Positions 7,864 through 19,510 of a DNA stretch of 34,006 bases are shown here, piece after piece (within the stretch, counting starts at the first letter, position 1; every line of letters starts with the position of its first letter). This DNA comes from Verrucomicrobiota bacterium. Lineage in GTDB: Bacteria; Verrucomicrobiota; Verrucomicrobiia; Verrucomicrobiales; Akkermansiaceae. The position numbers and the translations under genes are program-made. The notes beneath the pieces are model-generated. The model was not told the DNA's origin. It saw only the letters and a list, made by a program, of their open reading frames with translations, and did no database searches. The stretch covers positions 1-34,006 of the forward strand of contig JAURPJ010000089.1 in the NCBI GenBank assembly GCA_030835305.1, written 5' to 3'.

Positions 7864-10800
7864 ATGAAAAAGTCATCAATGACCCTCCTCTCACTTATCG
7901 CGCTGTCCGGCAGCTCGTTTGGTGGTTCCGCGGCCTCTGTCGTCAGCGGGCAAGCCGGCTCGTCTGGCACCCATCAGTTCTCAAAGGGCGGGCTGATCAA
8001 CAGCCTCACCCTCTGCACCTACGAGCTCTGCCATCTCGATGAGTCAGGAAGGTTGAAGATCACGCCGGTTGCGGCAGGTTCTACCTCCGCGATCGTGTCG
8101 CAGGCCTCCGAGCCCGGTGCCGAGAAGTATTTGGTCTTTTATCCGGTTGGTGAGCAGCGTAATCCGAACGCCCGTCACATTCTTCGCACCCGCTACATCG
8201 TAAAGCTCACCGATGGAGCAAACGTGCAAGAGGTGCAGAAGCGTTGTGGGATAGGCTCGATGAAATTGGTCCGTGAGGGTTCCAATCTTGCGATTTGCGA
8301 AGAAGATTCCGCAGGGAAAGTTCTTGCCCAGCTTGCTCGTGTTACCGCTGACCCGGAAGTGATTTCCGCAGAGCCTGTCTTTTCCAAAAAGAGATTCAAG
8401 CGGGCAATTCCGACTGACCCTTTTTACGATACCATTGACAACCCGCGTGACGATGGAGCCTACCAATGGAATTTAAATAACATAGGTGTCAACGGTGGTG
8501 TTGCCAGTGTTGATATCAAACTCGAAGCGGCTTTGGATAGGGCAACCGGCCAGGGCGTGACCGTTGCTGTCATCGACGATGGTCTGTCCATCGATCACGC
8601 CGACCTTGCGGCGAACGCGACCGGCCCCCATCTGAATCTTCTTGATGGCGCCGATGACGATCCCACGACTTTTGATGCGGCTTTGACCCACGGAACGAGC
8701 GTCGCATCCTTAATTGCTGCAGCTTTTAATAACGGCGAGGGAATGTCGGGAGTTGCTCCAAACGCTACCCTCTCAGGCATTCGGCTCTTTGGCGGAGACG
8801 GCTTGACCAATGATGTTGACGAGGCTGCCGCTCTTTCCTTCCAAAATGACACGATCGATGTCTACAACGCAAGTTGGGGTCCCGACGATACGACTCTTGA
8901 TCTTGAGGAGCCGGGATCTTTGACCCGGGCCGCTCTTGAAGACGGCATTTTGTTCGGTCGTTCCAGGCCGGCCACTCCGGGAAATCCAAATCCACTTGGT
9001 CTTGGAAATATTTTCGTCTGGGCTGCCGGTGATGGCGGGCTGATTGGCGATAACTCCAACTATGATGGATACGCGAATTCACGTTTCACCATTGCGGTGG
9101 GATCTGTCGATGATGCCGGAAGGCGTGCCGCTTATTCTGAAAGAGGGGCCAACCTCGTGGTGGTCGCTCCGTCGGACGGTGGTGCCCAGAATTTGCTCGC
9201 CGCATCCTATGGTTTGGATGTGGACGAAGATGACAACCCAATCCGGACCACGGAATATATCAATGATTTCGGAGGGACTTCAGCCTCGGCTGCTCTCGTC
9301 TCAGGTGTCGTGGCCTTGATGCTTGAGGAGAACGAAGATCTTTCCTGGCGTGACGTTCAGGACATTCTGATCCGCACCGCCTTCAAGGTGGATGCTGATA
9401 ATGCCGAGTGGGAGACCAATGCGGCTGGAATTGATTTCAACCACAACTACGGTGCCGGCCTCGTTGATGCGGCAGCTGCGGTTCAAGAGGCCTTCAGGAT
9501 AAATACTACAAACGCATTTCTCGGGGAGGCTGTTGCGCACTCTCGTTCAGCTTTCTTCACGAGTAATTCTGTTGGAACTCCCGAGGAGCCAACGGGTGTC
9601 ATTCCTGACAATACCGGGAATTCACTCCTCGCGACCTTTGATATGACTCAAGGTCGTGATGGAACTCCTTTTGAAAATTTGCGAGTCGAGCACGTGGAGT
9701 TCAATGCGACGATCATTACTCCAAATCGCGCTGATCTTGAAGTCGTTCTGATTTCTCCAAACGGCACGCAAAGTATTTTGTCGGAAGTGGATGCCGATCA
9801 TGTGGAAGACAGTATCTTCTTCTGGGACTTCATGACGGTTCGGAACTGGGGTGAAGGTTCTGCCGGAACGTGGGTTGTCCGTGTGACCGACCGTGTCACC
9901 GGGAACCAGGCGGTCTTGAACAACGCAACTTTGACCATTCACGGTAGTGCTGACCCTGATGCCCCGGTGAACCAAATTCCTCTTTTGACCAGTTCGCGCG
10001 TGATCGACGTAAACCAGGGAGAATCCTTTGTTTATACGCTGGAGACCTCTGGAGCCAGTCAGATTCAGGTCATCGATCTCCCTCCAGGGGTCACTTATAA
10101 TCCAGATCCCCGGATCATTTCTGGAACTCCGACTGATCCCGGCTTATACACCATCGGGGTTGTGTTGACGGATGCTGATGGGAATGAAGGCAACTTCTCC
10201 ATTAACGTTGTGGTGCGTCCAACTGCCGTTGCTTTGGGTGATGCGGTCGGATTGCTCGATTTGCCTGCTATATTCGAGGGTGATGCGCCCTGGGACTTTG
10301 AGCTCACGGACACCAATGACGGCAATGTGGACGAGCCACGCTCGGCGCGGAGTGCAGTTGGTCTCGCTGACAATGAAACTTCGATTTTTGGTTTCAATGG
10401 TTTGGGGACCGGCGTTTTGCTCTTCGATTGGAAGACTTCCTCTGAGGAAGGCTCCGATCGTCTCTGGGTCAACCGTGGTGGCAGTGTTCCCCAGATTTGG
10501 GATGCCTTCATCAGTGGAGAACGTTCATGGGGTCGCTCTGCCATTGTGTTGCCCGAAGCCAGCAACAATGTCCGTTGGATTTATACCAAGGATGGGGCTG
10601 GAACCGCCGGCGAGGATCGTGGTTTGGTCGATAACGTTGAACTCGTCCCAATGGACAAGTTCATGGCGGACATCAGAAGTGCAGCAAACATCGAAGGGTT
10701 TGATTTCGAATTGGATAGTCGGGCCTTGTTCCTGCCGACCACTCTTGATGGGATCAGTCCTCCGCCGGAAGGTGGGAGTCCAAGTGCTCTGGTCACGCCT

Positions 10801-11505
10801 GCAATCGGCAATGGCCAAACTGCTTCCATTTCGGGATGGGTCAACGGACCGGGTACGTTCTCGTTCATCGCGGTGAACCTCGCGGAGCCTGCCGATGTGC
10901 TGGAATTCCTCGTTGACGGTGTTGTTCTTGCCACTGGTCCGGGAGTTGGTTCCGCAGGCGGTCTGGTCGACTTTTTCGCTCCTGGTGCTGCGGGGATCAT
11001 TCCTCCCGGGCGTCACCGCGTTCAGATTCGTTTCCGCAAGGACTTCTCTGGATCTGATGCCGCGATCCGGACCAGCACCGGCCTTCCTTTTGATGGAGCC
11101 TTGCTTGATGACATCAAGTTTGTCCCCGACAATAATTTTGATAACTTCGTCTCGCAGTATGGAGCCGGATTTGATCCAAGCCCTGAGGCTGATGCCGACG
11201 GTGATGGATACTCAAATCATCAGGAGTATGCCTTCGGTGGCAACGTCCTAGTGGCCGATATTCCGTCCTACCTTCCCCAGCTGGTGGTGGACGGGGCTCT
11301 CAGCTACATTGAATACGGGATCGACCCAAGTCGTCCGGATCTCAATTACACGGCTCAACAGTCCGTTGATTTGGAGAACTGGCAGGCGGTCGAGCTGGCC
11401 AGCCTCCACCGGGTCGAGGGGAACTACGAGATCTATCGGATCCCGGTGATTGCCGCCCAGGGACGCCGTCATCTCTACTATCGGGTGGTTGCCAGTGCCA
11501 AGTAA
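7864..11505 (+). CDS. Secreted kexin-like S8 subtilase with P-domain
   Basis: A 1213-aa serine endopeptidase. A signal peptide (about 1-22) is followed by an I9-like propeptide (about 105-180) ending in the basic FSKKRFKR, a likely maturation site. In the catalytic domain (about 200-515) the triad is Asp238 (AVIDDGLSIDH), His276 (THGTSVAS) and Ser473 (GGTSASAALVSG). The oxyanion position in FVWAAGDGG is Asp390, where most subtilases have Asn. A proprotein-convertase P-domain follows (about 575-700; DLEVVLISPNGT and GTWVVRVTD). Then come an Ig-like putative-fold domain (GVTYNPDPRIISGTPTDPG), two lectin/jelly-roll-like beta-rich regions, a DADGDGYSNHQEYAFGGN loop, and a C-terminal QQSVDLENW...YYRVVASAK module. 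It probably acts at the cell surface or outside the cell; substrates are unknown. A strong terminator follows. Confidence 0.92.
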   Translation: MKKSSMTLLSLIALSGSSFGGSAASVVSGQAGSSGTHQFSKGGLINSLTLCTYELCHLDESGRLKITPVAAGSTSAIVSQASEPGAEKYLVFYPVGEQRNPNARHILRTRYIVKLTDGANVQEVQKRCGIGSMKLVREGSNLAICEEDSAGKVLAQLARVTADPEVISAEPVFSKKRFKRAIPTDPFYDTIDNPRDDGAYQWNLNNIGVNGGVASVDIKLEAALDRATGQGVTVAVIDDGLSIDHADLAANATGPHLNLLDGADDDPTTFDAALTHGTSVASLIAAAFNNGEGMSGVAPNATLSGIRLFGGDGLTNDVDEAAALSFQNDTIDVYNASWGPDDTTLDLEEPGSLTRAALEDGILFGRSRPATPGNPNPLGLGNIFVWAAGDGGLIGDNSNYDGYANSRFTIAVGSVDDAGRRAAYSERGANLVVVAPSDGGAQNLLAASYGLDVDEDDNPIRTTEYINDFGGTSASAALVSGVVALMLEENEDLSWRDVQDILIRTAFKVDADNAEWETNAAGIDFNHNYGAGLVDAAAAVQEAFRINTTNAFLGEAVAHSRSAFFTSNSVGTPEEPTGVIPDNTGNSLLATFDMTQGRDGTPFENLRVEHVEFNATIITPNRADLEVVLISPNGTQSILSEVDADHVEDSIFFWDFMTVRNWGEGSAGTWVVRVTDRVTGNQAVLNNATLTIHGSADPDAPVNQIPLLTSSRVIDVNQGESFVYTLETSGASQIQVIDLPPGVTYNPDPRIISGTPTDPGLYTIGVVLTDADGNEGNFSINVVVRPTAVALGDAVGLLDLPAIFEGDAPWDFELTDTNDGNVDEPRSARSAVGLADNETSIFGFNGLGTGVLLFDWKTSSEEGSDRLWVNRGGSVPQIWDAFISGERSWGRSAIVLPEASNNVRWIYTKDGAGTAGEDRGLVDNVELVPMDKFMADIRSAANIEGFDFELDSRALFLPTTLDGISPPPEGGSPSALVTPAIGNGQTASISGWVNGPGTFSFIAVNLAEPADVLEFLVDGVVLATGPGVGSAGGLVDFFAPGAAGIIPPGRHRVQIRFRKDFSGSDAAIRTSTGLPFDGALLDDIKFVPDNNFDNFVSQYGAGFDPSPEADADGDGYSNHQEYAFGGNVLVADIPSYLPQLVVDGALSYIEYGIDPSRPDLNYTAQQSVDLENWQAVELASLHRVEGNYEIYRIPVIAAQGRRHLYYRVVASAK

Positions 11506-11561
11506 TTTTGGACACCCTGCCGTCGATCATTTGACTCTCTTGGTATTATTCAGTTAACTTC

Positions 11562-11595
11562 AAAGGAACAGGGATACTTCCCTGTTCCTTTTTTT
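11562..11595 (+). terminator. Rho-independent terminator after the subtilase gene
   Basis: A perfect 12-bp stem, AAAGGAACAGGG (11562-11573) with CCCTGTTCCTTT (11580-11591), has a 6-nt loop and a T-run to 11595. The RNase D start codon lies only 6 nt after it. Confidence 0.95.
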
Positions 11596-11600
11596 ATTCC

Positions 11601-12656
11601 ATGGCAGAAGATCACTATATAAGCGTCGAAGAATTAATGGGGAATCTCCCTCCCGGCGATGGCAAGGTTGGCTTGGATTTGGAAGCCGACAGCCTTTACC
11701 GATATGCGGAGCGAATCTGCCTTGTTCAGGTCTGCTACGGTAAGAAAGTTGAACTAATCGATCCTTTGGCCGAGGAGTCACTGGACCCTTTGGTGGAATG
11801 GTTGGGGTCCGCCCGAATCTGGATGCACGGCGCTGATTATGACATGACGCTCATGCTGCGGGAGTGGAAGATGGTTCCACCGATGCTCTACGATACCCAG
11901 ATTGCAGCGCAGCTTTTGGGGCATCAGCGATTTGGCTACGCAAGTTTGGTCAAGCATTATTTTGGCATTGAACTCTCGAAAAGCTCCCAGAAGGCGGACT
12001 GGGGAAAGAGACCGCTTAGTCCAAAGATGCTTGAATACGCTTGTAATGACGTCCGATATCTTCTGCCGTTGGCACACGAGGTTGAGATCAAGCTCAAGGA
12101 ACTGGAGCGCTACGAGTGGTTTCTGGAGTCCTGCGAGTCCGCTCAAACCCGCGTGAAGGGGCGGGAAGGGGAGCACAAGGAATCCTGGAGAATTTCCGGG
12201 AGTGGCCGATTACAGCCTGCCGAGTTAAGGTTTTTACAGGCGCTTTGGAACTGGCGGGACGATGAGGCGGCATCCTGGAATCGTCCAAGTTTCATGGTGG
12301 CAACCAATAAGCAATTGATTGCGTGGGCGACGGATCTGGCCGAGGAAAGGAAGATTCATCTGCCCCCCAAGCTGCGTCCTGATCGCCGTCAACGGCTCGA
12401 GGCTGCAATTAATGAGTCACGGGGAATCCCCGAATCCGAGTGGCCGGTGAGGCCGAAACGGTTGCGTCAGCGTTTCGATAAGTCTTTTGAGCAAAGGTTG
12501 AAGGAGGTGATGGAGGGGCGAAACAAGGTTGCGGAGGACCTTGGGATCGACCCTTCGGTGATTGCCTCTCGCGGCGTGCTTGAGCAAATTATTTCTGGTC
12601 GTGTCCGGCCCGAGGAGATCCTGCTCAAGTGGCAGCTTTCTTTGCTCGACTTGTAG
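11601..12656 (+). CDS. rnd: Ribonuclease D family 3'-5' exonuclease
   Basis: A 351-aa DEDDy exonuclease, known in the family for trimming tRNA and other RNA 3' ends. Exo I is GLDLEADSLYR (Asp26, Glu28). Exo II is MHGADYDMTLML (Asp81). Exo III is YACNDVRYL (Tyr146, Asp150). An HRDC domain follows at about 205-275 (LRFLQALWNWRDDEAASW). The length is close to the usual 370 or so. The ATG at 11601 follows the previous gene's terminator by 6 nt, so any promoter must lie within or before the terminator, unless transcription reads through. Confidence 0.93.
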   Translation: MAEDHYISVEELMGNLPPGDGKVGLDLEADSLYRYAERICLVQVCYGKKVELIDPLAEESLDPLVEWLGSARIWMHGADYDMTLMLREWKMVPPMLYDTQIAAQLLGHQRFGYASLVKHYFGIELSKSSQKADWGKRPLSPKMLEYACNDVRYLLPLAHEVEIKLKELERYEWFLESCESAQTRVKGREGEHKESWRISGSGRLQPAELRFLQALWNWRDDEAASWNRPSFMVATNKQLIAWATDLAEERKIHLPPKLRPDRRQRLEAAINESRGIPESEWPVRPKRLRQRFDKSFEQRLKEVMEGRNKVAEDLGIDPSVIASRGVLEQIISGRVRPEEILLKWQLSLLDL

Positions 12657-12695
12657 TGATGGACTTGAAGTGAATTTAGTGAGATCTTGAAGGTG

Positions 12696-13082
12696 ATGAG
12701 AAACAAGGACAATGGAGTGATTCAATTCACCTGCGAGCATTGTAAAGTTTCCCTGACGGTTGATGAATCTCTGGCCGGGGTTTCCGGTCCATGTCCTTCA
12801 TGCGGGAAACCGACCAAGTCTCCCCACCAGAAACTAAGAGCGGGTTTGAGGGACGAGAGACCGCGTCAGGAGCCTGCCCAAGGTCCCGTCGATCAAGGGG
12901 GCGGGAGGGGGCAGGAATTCCCTAGGGAGCGCCCCAAAAAAACCGCCCAGCGGGTGGTTTCTGAGACCCGTCAGGAGCGCGAAGAGGTCGTAGCGGTGAT
13001 CAGGTTATTGGGGCTTGGATTGATTCTTTTATTGCTGGTTTTACTGGCGGTTTACTTCGTATATCTGGCATTGGGATCGTGA
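12696..13082 (+). CDS. Small zinc-ribbon membrane protein of unknown function
   Basis: A 128-aa protein. The N-terminus has two CxxC knuckles (FTCEHCKVSL and GPCPSCGKPT), which should bind one zinc ion. A polar, low-complexity, Pro/Gln/Arg-rich linker follows. The C-terminus is one membrane helix (LGLGLILLLLVLLAVYFVYLAL) with no cytosolic tail. This suggests a tail-anchored protein with a cytosolic zinc ribbon; similar short zinc-ribbon/TM proteins are common in PVC genomes without known roles. An in-frame TTG at 12687 would add three residues. It sits between rnd and gyrB on the same strand and may be co-transcribed with rnd. Confidence 0.75.
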   Translation: MRNKDNGVIQFTCEHCKVSLTVDESLAGVSGPCPSCGKPTKSPHQKLRAGLRDERPRQEPAQGPVDQGGGRGQEFPRERPKKTAQRVVSETRQEREEVVAVIRLLGLGLILLLLVLLAVYFVYLALGS

Positions 13083-13121
13083 CCACTTCTCTCCGGGAGA
13101 TTCTTTGAAAAAAACACTTAA

Positions 13122-15731
<2,610 letters not shown>

Positions 15732-15750
15732 TCGGACCCATTCATTTCCC

Positions 15751-18387
15751 ATGCCTGACGACACTCTAGACCCTATCCCACCACGCGATTTCGTTGAGTC
15801 GATTAACGTTGCCGACGAGATGTCGAAGTCCTTTTTGGACTATTCGATGTCCGTCATCATTTCCCGGGCCCTACCCGATGCGCGTGATGGCTTGAAACCA
15901 TCGCAGAGACGATTGCTCTATGCGATGCATCATGACCTTTCCTTGTCCGCGACCAAGGCTCACCTCAAGTGTGCCCGTATTGTAGGTGAGACGATGGGTA
16001 AATATCATCCGCACGGCGATGGTGCCATTTATCCCACGCTCGTGAACATGGCCCAGCCATGGACGATGCGTGAAACCCTGGTCAACGGTCAGGGCAACTT
16101 TGGCTCGGTCGAAGGGGATGCTCCTGCCGCCATGCGTTATACCGAGGCCCGCCTCACTCACATGGGCTCGGCGATGATGACGGATCTTGAAAAAGATACC
16201 GTCGACCACCAGACGACGTACGATGAAAATAGTACCGAGCCTGTTGTCATGCCGGCTGCCATCCCGAATCTGCTCATTAACGGGGGAACCGGAATCGCCG
16301 TGGGTATGGCCACCAACATTCCGGCCCACAACATGGGTGAGGTGATTGATGGAGTTTGCGCTCGCATCGACAATCCTTACATCACCGTTGATGAGATGAA
16401 GGAATTCATCAAGGGGCCTGACTTCGCATCACCGTGCGAAATTCGCGGCTACAAGGGGATCGACAGCTACTTCCGCACTGGTCGTGGTAGTATTAAGATG
16501 CGCGGTGTCATGGAGGTGACCGAGAGCAAAACCGGAGCCTCTCAAATTATCATCCGACAGGTTCCCCATGGCGTTAACCGGGCGACTCTCCAGATCCGGA
16601 TTGCCGAATTGGTTCGCGAGAAGGTCCTTCTCGATATCTCGGGAATGCGTGATCTATCCGCAGATGACACCTGCATTGAAATCACCCTGAAGCGTGACGC
16701 CCGCCCGCAGGTCGTGGTGAACCAGATCTTTAAGTTGACTGCGATGGAAACCTCTTTCGGTGTCAACATGCTCGCGATTCACGAGCGACGTCCAAAGCAG
16801 CTGGGCCTTCTCGACGCTCTTGATTGCTTTATTGAGCACCGCCGTGAGGTTGTCATCCGCCGGACTCGTTTCCTCCTGAATAAGGCCGAGGAACGGGCTG
16901 AAAACCTTGAAGCTTATCTGCTCGCGCTGGGCCATCTTGATGATTTTATCAAGATGATCCGCGATTCTAGGAACCGCGACGAAGCTCGTCAGAAACTCAA
17001 AGCCTATCACTTTGAACTGCCCGCAGCTGAGTTCTTGGGTGTCCTGATCCGTGGTCAAGCCAGTGTCGTTGGTGACAAGTATATTTTCACTGATCGCCAG
17101 GTAAATGCCATCCTTGAGCTCCGTCTCTATCAGCTGACTGCGATGGAGCAGGACAAGATCAAGGGGGAATACGATGCGATTATTGCAGAGATCAAGGACC
17201 TTCTCGATATCCTCGCCCGTGAAGAGCGCGTGCTTGCCATCATTAAGGATGAGCTTTTAGAGATTAAGGAGAAGCACGCCACCCCGCGTCGCTGCCCGAT
17301 CCTTCCCGACGAGGGCGAGATTGCCATCGAGGATTTGATTTCCAACGATGGGATGATCGTGACCTTGAGTAACCGCGGTTACATCAAGCGGACGGCTGCC
17401 AGCGAATACCGGGTGCAGGCTCGCGGAGGAAAAGGGGTGAAGGGCATGGTGACCCAGAAGGCTGTCGATGACGAAGAAAACGACTTTGTTGAGCGACTTT
17501 TCACAGCCCAGGCACACGATTACCTCATGTTTTTCACCAACACCGGACGTGTCTACGTGGAGCGGGTTTATGGATTGCCGGAAGGCTCCCGAGCCTCGAA
17601 AGGGCGGAGCATTAAGAACGTGCTTGATTTACAACCGGAGGAAACCATCGCGGCCGTTCTGCGTCTCGAATACACGACTGACGAGGAAAGCGGTGCCGAC
17701 ATCACCTTCCGTGAGGATGCTGGCAACGTCTTCTTTGCAACCCGCTCGGGCAAGGTGAAGAAAACGAGTCTCTACGACTTTAAGAATTACCGGAAAGCGG
17801 GGACGATTGCGATTAAGCTGGATGAAGGAAACGAACTCATCGGAGTCCGTCTGACATCGGGCAAAGACGATGTGATGCTGGTTACCCACCGGGGCATGAG
17901 TATCCGTTTCAACGAAGAGCAAGCCCGGACGATGGGCCGGAACTCGGCTGGGGTCCGTGGAATCAAGCCCCGCGAAGGTGACTTCGTCGTTGGTTTGGCG
18001 GTAGTGAATGACGATGCCCGCCTCCTGGTGGCCTCGGAGAATGGACTTGGTAAGCGGACTCCGTTTGGCGATTACATGGCTAAGAATCGAGGCGGAATCG
18101 GAATGCTTACGATGAAGTGTACCGAAAAAACCGGCCCAGTGGTCGGTAGCTTGGCGGTTGAGGAAGCGGACGAGTTGATGCTCATGACAGATGGCGGTCA
18201 AAGTATCAGGATCCGCGTTTCGGATGTGCGGGAGACCGGTCGAAACGCCCAGGGCGTCAAGTTGGTAACCCTCAACCAGGCTGAAAAACTCCAGGCTGTG
18301 GCTCGTGTGATGCCGGATGATGAATCTGACGCAGAGCCTGAGGAGAGTGAATCCGAGGCAGCCGAAGATCCGCAAACCGACTCATAG
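15751..18387 (+). CDS. gyrA: DNA gyrase subunit A
   Basis: An 878-aa DNA breakage-reunion subunit, 19 nt after gyrB, so the two form an operon. The catalytic tyrosine is Tyr130 in AAMRYTEARL. The QRDR reads HPHGDGAIYPTLVNMAQPW. Relative to E. coli, Ser83 is Gly91 and Asp87 is Pro95; these two residues normally hold the water-metal bridge to fluoroquinolones. The C-terminal beta-pinwheel has a GyrA box, QARGGKG (about residue 555), which supports gyrase and not topoisomerase IV ParC. The acidic tail (DDESDAEPEESESEAAEDPQ) is typical of GyrA, where it tunes supercoiling. The length matches the family. Confidence 0.96.
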   Translation: MPDDTLDPIPPRDFVESINVADEMSKSFLDYSMSVIISRALPDARDGLKPSQRRLLYAMHHDLSLSATKAHLKCARIVGETMGKYHPHGDGAIYPTLVNMAQPWTMRETLVNGQGNFGSVEGDAPAAMRYTEARLTHMGSAMMTDLEKDTVDHQTTYDENSTEPVVMPAAIPNLLINGGTGIAVGMATNIPAHNMGEVIDGVCARIDNPYITVDEMKEFIKGPDFASPCEIRGYKGIDSYFRTGRGSIKMRGVMEVTESKTGASQIIIRQVPHGVNRATLQIRIAELVREKVLLDISGMRDLSADDTCIEITLKRDARPQVVVNQIFKLTAMETSFGVNMLAIHERRPKQLGLLDALDCFIEHRREVVIRRTRFLLNKAEERAENLEAYLLALGHLDDFIKMIRDSRNRDEARQKLKAYHFELPAAEFLGVLIRGQASVVGDKYIFTDRQVNAILELRLYQLTAMEQDKIKGEYDAIIAEIKDLLDILAREERVLAIIKDELLEIKEKHATPRRCPILPDEGEIAIEDLISNDGMIVTLSNRGYIKRTAASEYRVQARGGKGVKGMVTQKAVDDEENDFVERLFTAQAHDYLMFFTNTGRVYVERVYGLPEGSRASKGRSIKNVLDLQPEETIAAVLRLEYTTDEESGADITFREDAGNVFFATRSGKVKKTSLYDFKNYRKAGTIAIKLDEGNELIGVRLTSGKDDVMLVTHRGMSIRFNEEQARTMGRNSAGVRGIKPREGDFVVGLAVVNDDARLLVASENGLGKRTPFGDYMAKNRGGIGMLTMKCTEKTGPVVGSLAVEEADELMLMTDGGQSIRIRVSDVRETGRNAQGVKLVTLNQAEKLQAVARVMPDDESDAEPEESESEAAEDPQTDS

Positions 18388-18408
18388 AATCGAGCATTCG
18401 GTCAATTT

Positions 18409-18444
18409 AAAGGGCGTGGGGAGTCGTTTCCTCCGCCCTTTTTT
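18409..18444 (+). terminator. Rho-independent terminator after gyrBA
   Basis: AAAGGGCG (18409-18416) pairs with CGCCCTTT (18434-18441). The stem continues through GGGGA/TCCTC after a one-base bulge, and a T-run follows. It lies 21 nt after the gyrA stop. Confidence 0.9.
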
Positions 18445-18457
18445 CGTCCTCCGGGGC

Positions 18458-18485
18458 GCAAATGATATGAGGCAATCTCATTTGC
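18458..18485. repeat. Inverted repeat in the gyrA to 18685 intergenic region
   Basis: GCAAATGA (18458-18465) and TCATTTGC (18478-18485) form perfect 8-bp arms around 12 nt. An alternative ATGAG/CTCAT pairing lies inside. It could be an operator for the downstream secreted-protein gene or an RNA hairpin. The rest of 18446-18684 shows no gene and no clear promoter. Confidence 0.35.
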
Positions 18486-18684
18486 AATATCTGTATTTGG
18501 GATGTAATCTCAATTAATTTGGACTGCGCAGCAGGGGGGAGGACTTCCGAATTTTGGGCGTCGGTTTACAGTGAAAAGCTTCCGGTGGCTGAATCGAAAC
18601 GAGGTTTAAGGGCCGTGCGACCGAAAAATCGGCGAAACCTTTCGCTGGAGGCCGGTTTTGAAATATGCTAAATTTGAACATCCT

Positions 18685-19440
18685 ATGAAACGCATTCTTC
18701 TTACCGCACTTGGTTTTTATGCCCTGGCTTCCGCCGCCAGTGCCCAGGACAATCCTCCAAAACACATTCGTTTTCTTCCCTTGGGCGAGCTCCCTGCTTG
18801 GAAGGAGGAACTGAAGGATGGGGTTCGCAAAGGCCTCAAGCCACCTCCGGGCTCGGTTCCGCCCGAAGACACGGCTCTCCTCTCCGGAGATCAGGCCATT
18901 CCTTTTGACATGACCCTGCGTGCTTTTACGAAGATGCTCACGATGGCTCCAACCACTCCGAAGCTGGAAATTCGCAAGGGGAAAGAGACCGCTGCGACTC
19001 CATGGCTATCCACGTCGAGACCGCCTGCGGCTCCTTTGAGTCTCGGTGTTCTGTTCCGGGACCCTGCCACGATGAGTTGGGATAATCCCAAGATGCTTCT
19101 TCTTCCGGATGATCCTTCGTCTTTCAAGGCTGGGGAAATTCGTTTCGTCAATGTTTCAGATAAAACGGTGCTCGTGAAATTGGGAAGGTCCGCTTTTGGA
19201 ATTGCACCTGGCAAAACTGCGAGCAAGCCGATCAAGGAGGGGAAAACACCAATTCTGGTGGGATATCTCGAGGGGAAAGCCCAGAAGGAGATTTGGCAGA
19301 ACGAGATAAAAGTTTTGAGCAACCAACGGGTGCAGTGTTTTTTCTACAAGGCTCAGAACCCCAAGGCAACCGGAGCGGTGAGATTCCATTTTGCGCCGGA
19401 GCCCATGCCAAAGCTGCCGAAGGCTCCCCGTCCGCGATAG
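18685..19440 (+). CDS. Exported protein of unknown function
   Basis: A 251-aa protein with a clean signal peptide (MKRILLTALGFYALASAASA, then QDNPP). The mature part is mixed and Pro-rich, with no catalytic motif. The segment GEIRFVNVSDKTVLVKLG is compatible with a small Ig-like or cupredoxin-like beta-sandwich, but this is only an impression. A Lys/Pro-rich tail ends PKLPKAPRPR. The ATG at 18685 gives the signal peptide directly; a TTG at 18658 would add nine residues in front of it. A decayed second copy of the gene's 3' part follows at 19511-19876. The family is not recognised. Confidence 0.8.
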   Translation: MKRILLTALGFYALASAASAQDNPPKHIRFLPLGELPAWKEELKDGVRKGLKPPPGSVPPEDTALLSGDQAIPFDMTLRAFTKMLTMAPTTPKLEIRKGKETAATPWLSTSRPPAAPLSLGVLFRDPATMSWDNPKMLLLPDDPSSFKAGEIRFVNVSDKTVLVKLGRSAFGIAPGKTASKPIKEGKTPILVGYLEGKAQKEIWQNEIKVLSNQRVQCFFYKAQNPKATGAVRFHFAPEPMPKLPKAPRPR

Positions 19441-19510
19441 CTTTTTTAAAACCCTGATTTTCTACGGATCAATTTCCCGGCGGGGAGGTTGGTCCGTTTT
19501 CTTTGGCCTG

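Noticed and set aside
18446-18684. A riboswitch or other structured RNA between gyrA and the exported-protein gene
   Set aside because: Only one isolated inverted repeat is visible; no known riboswitch core or multi-helix arrangement could be recognised.
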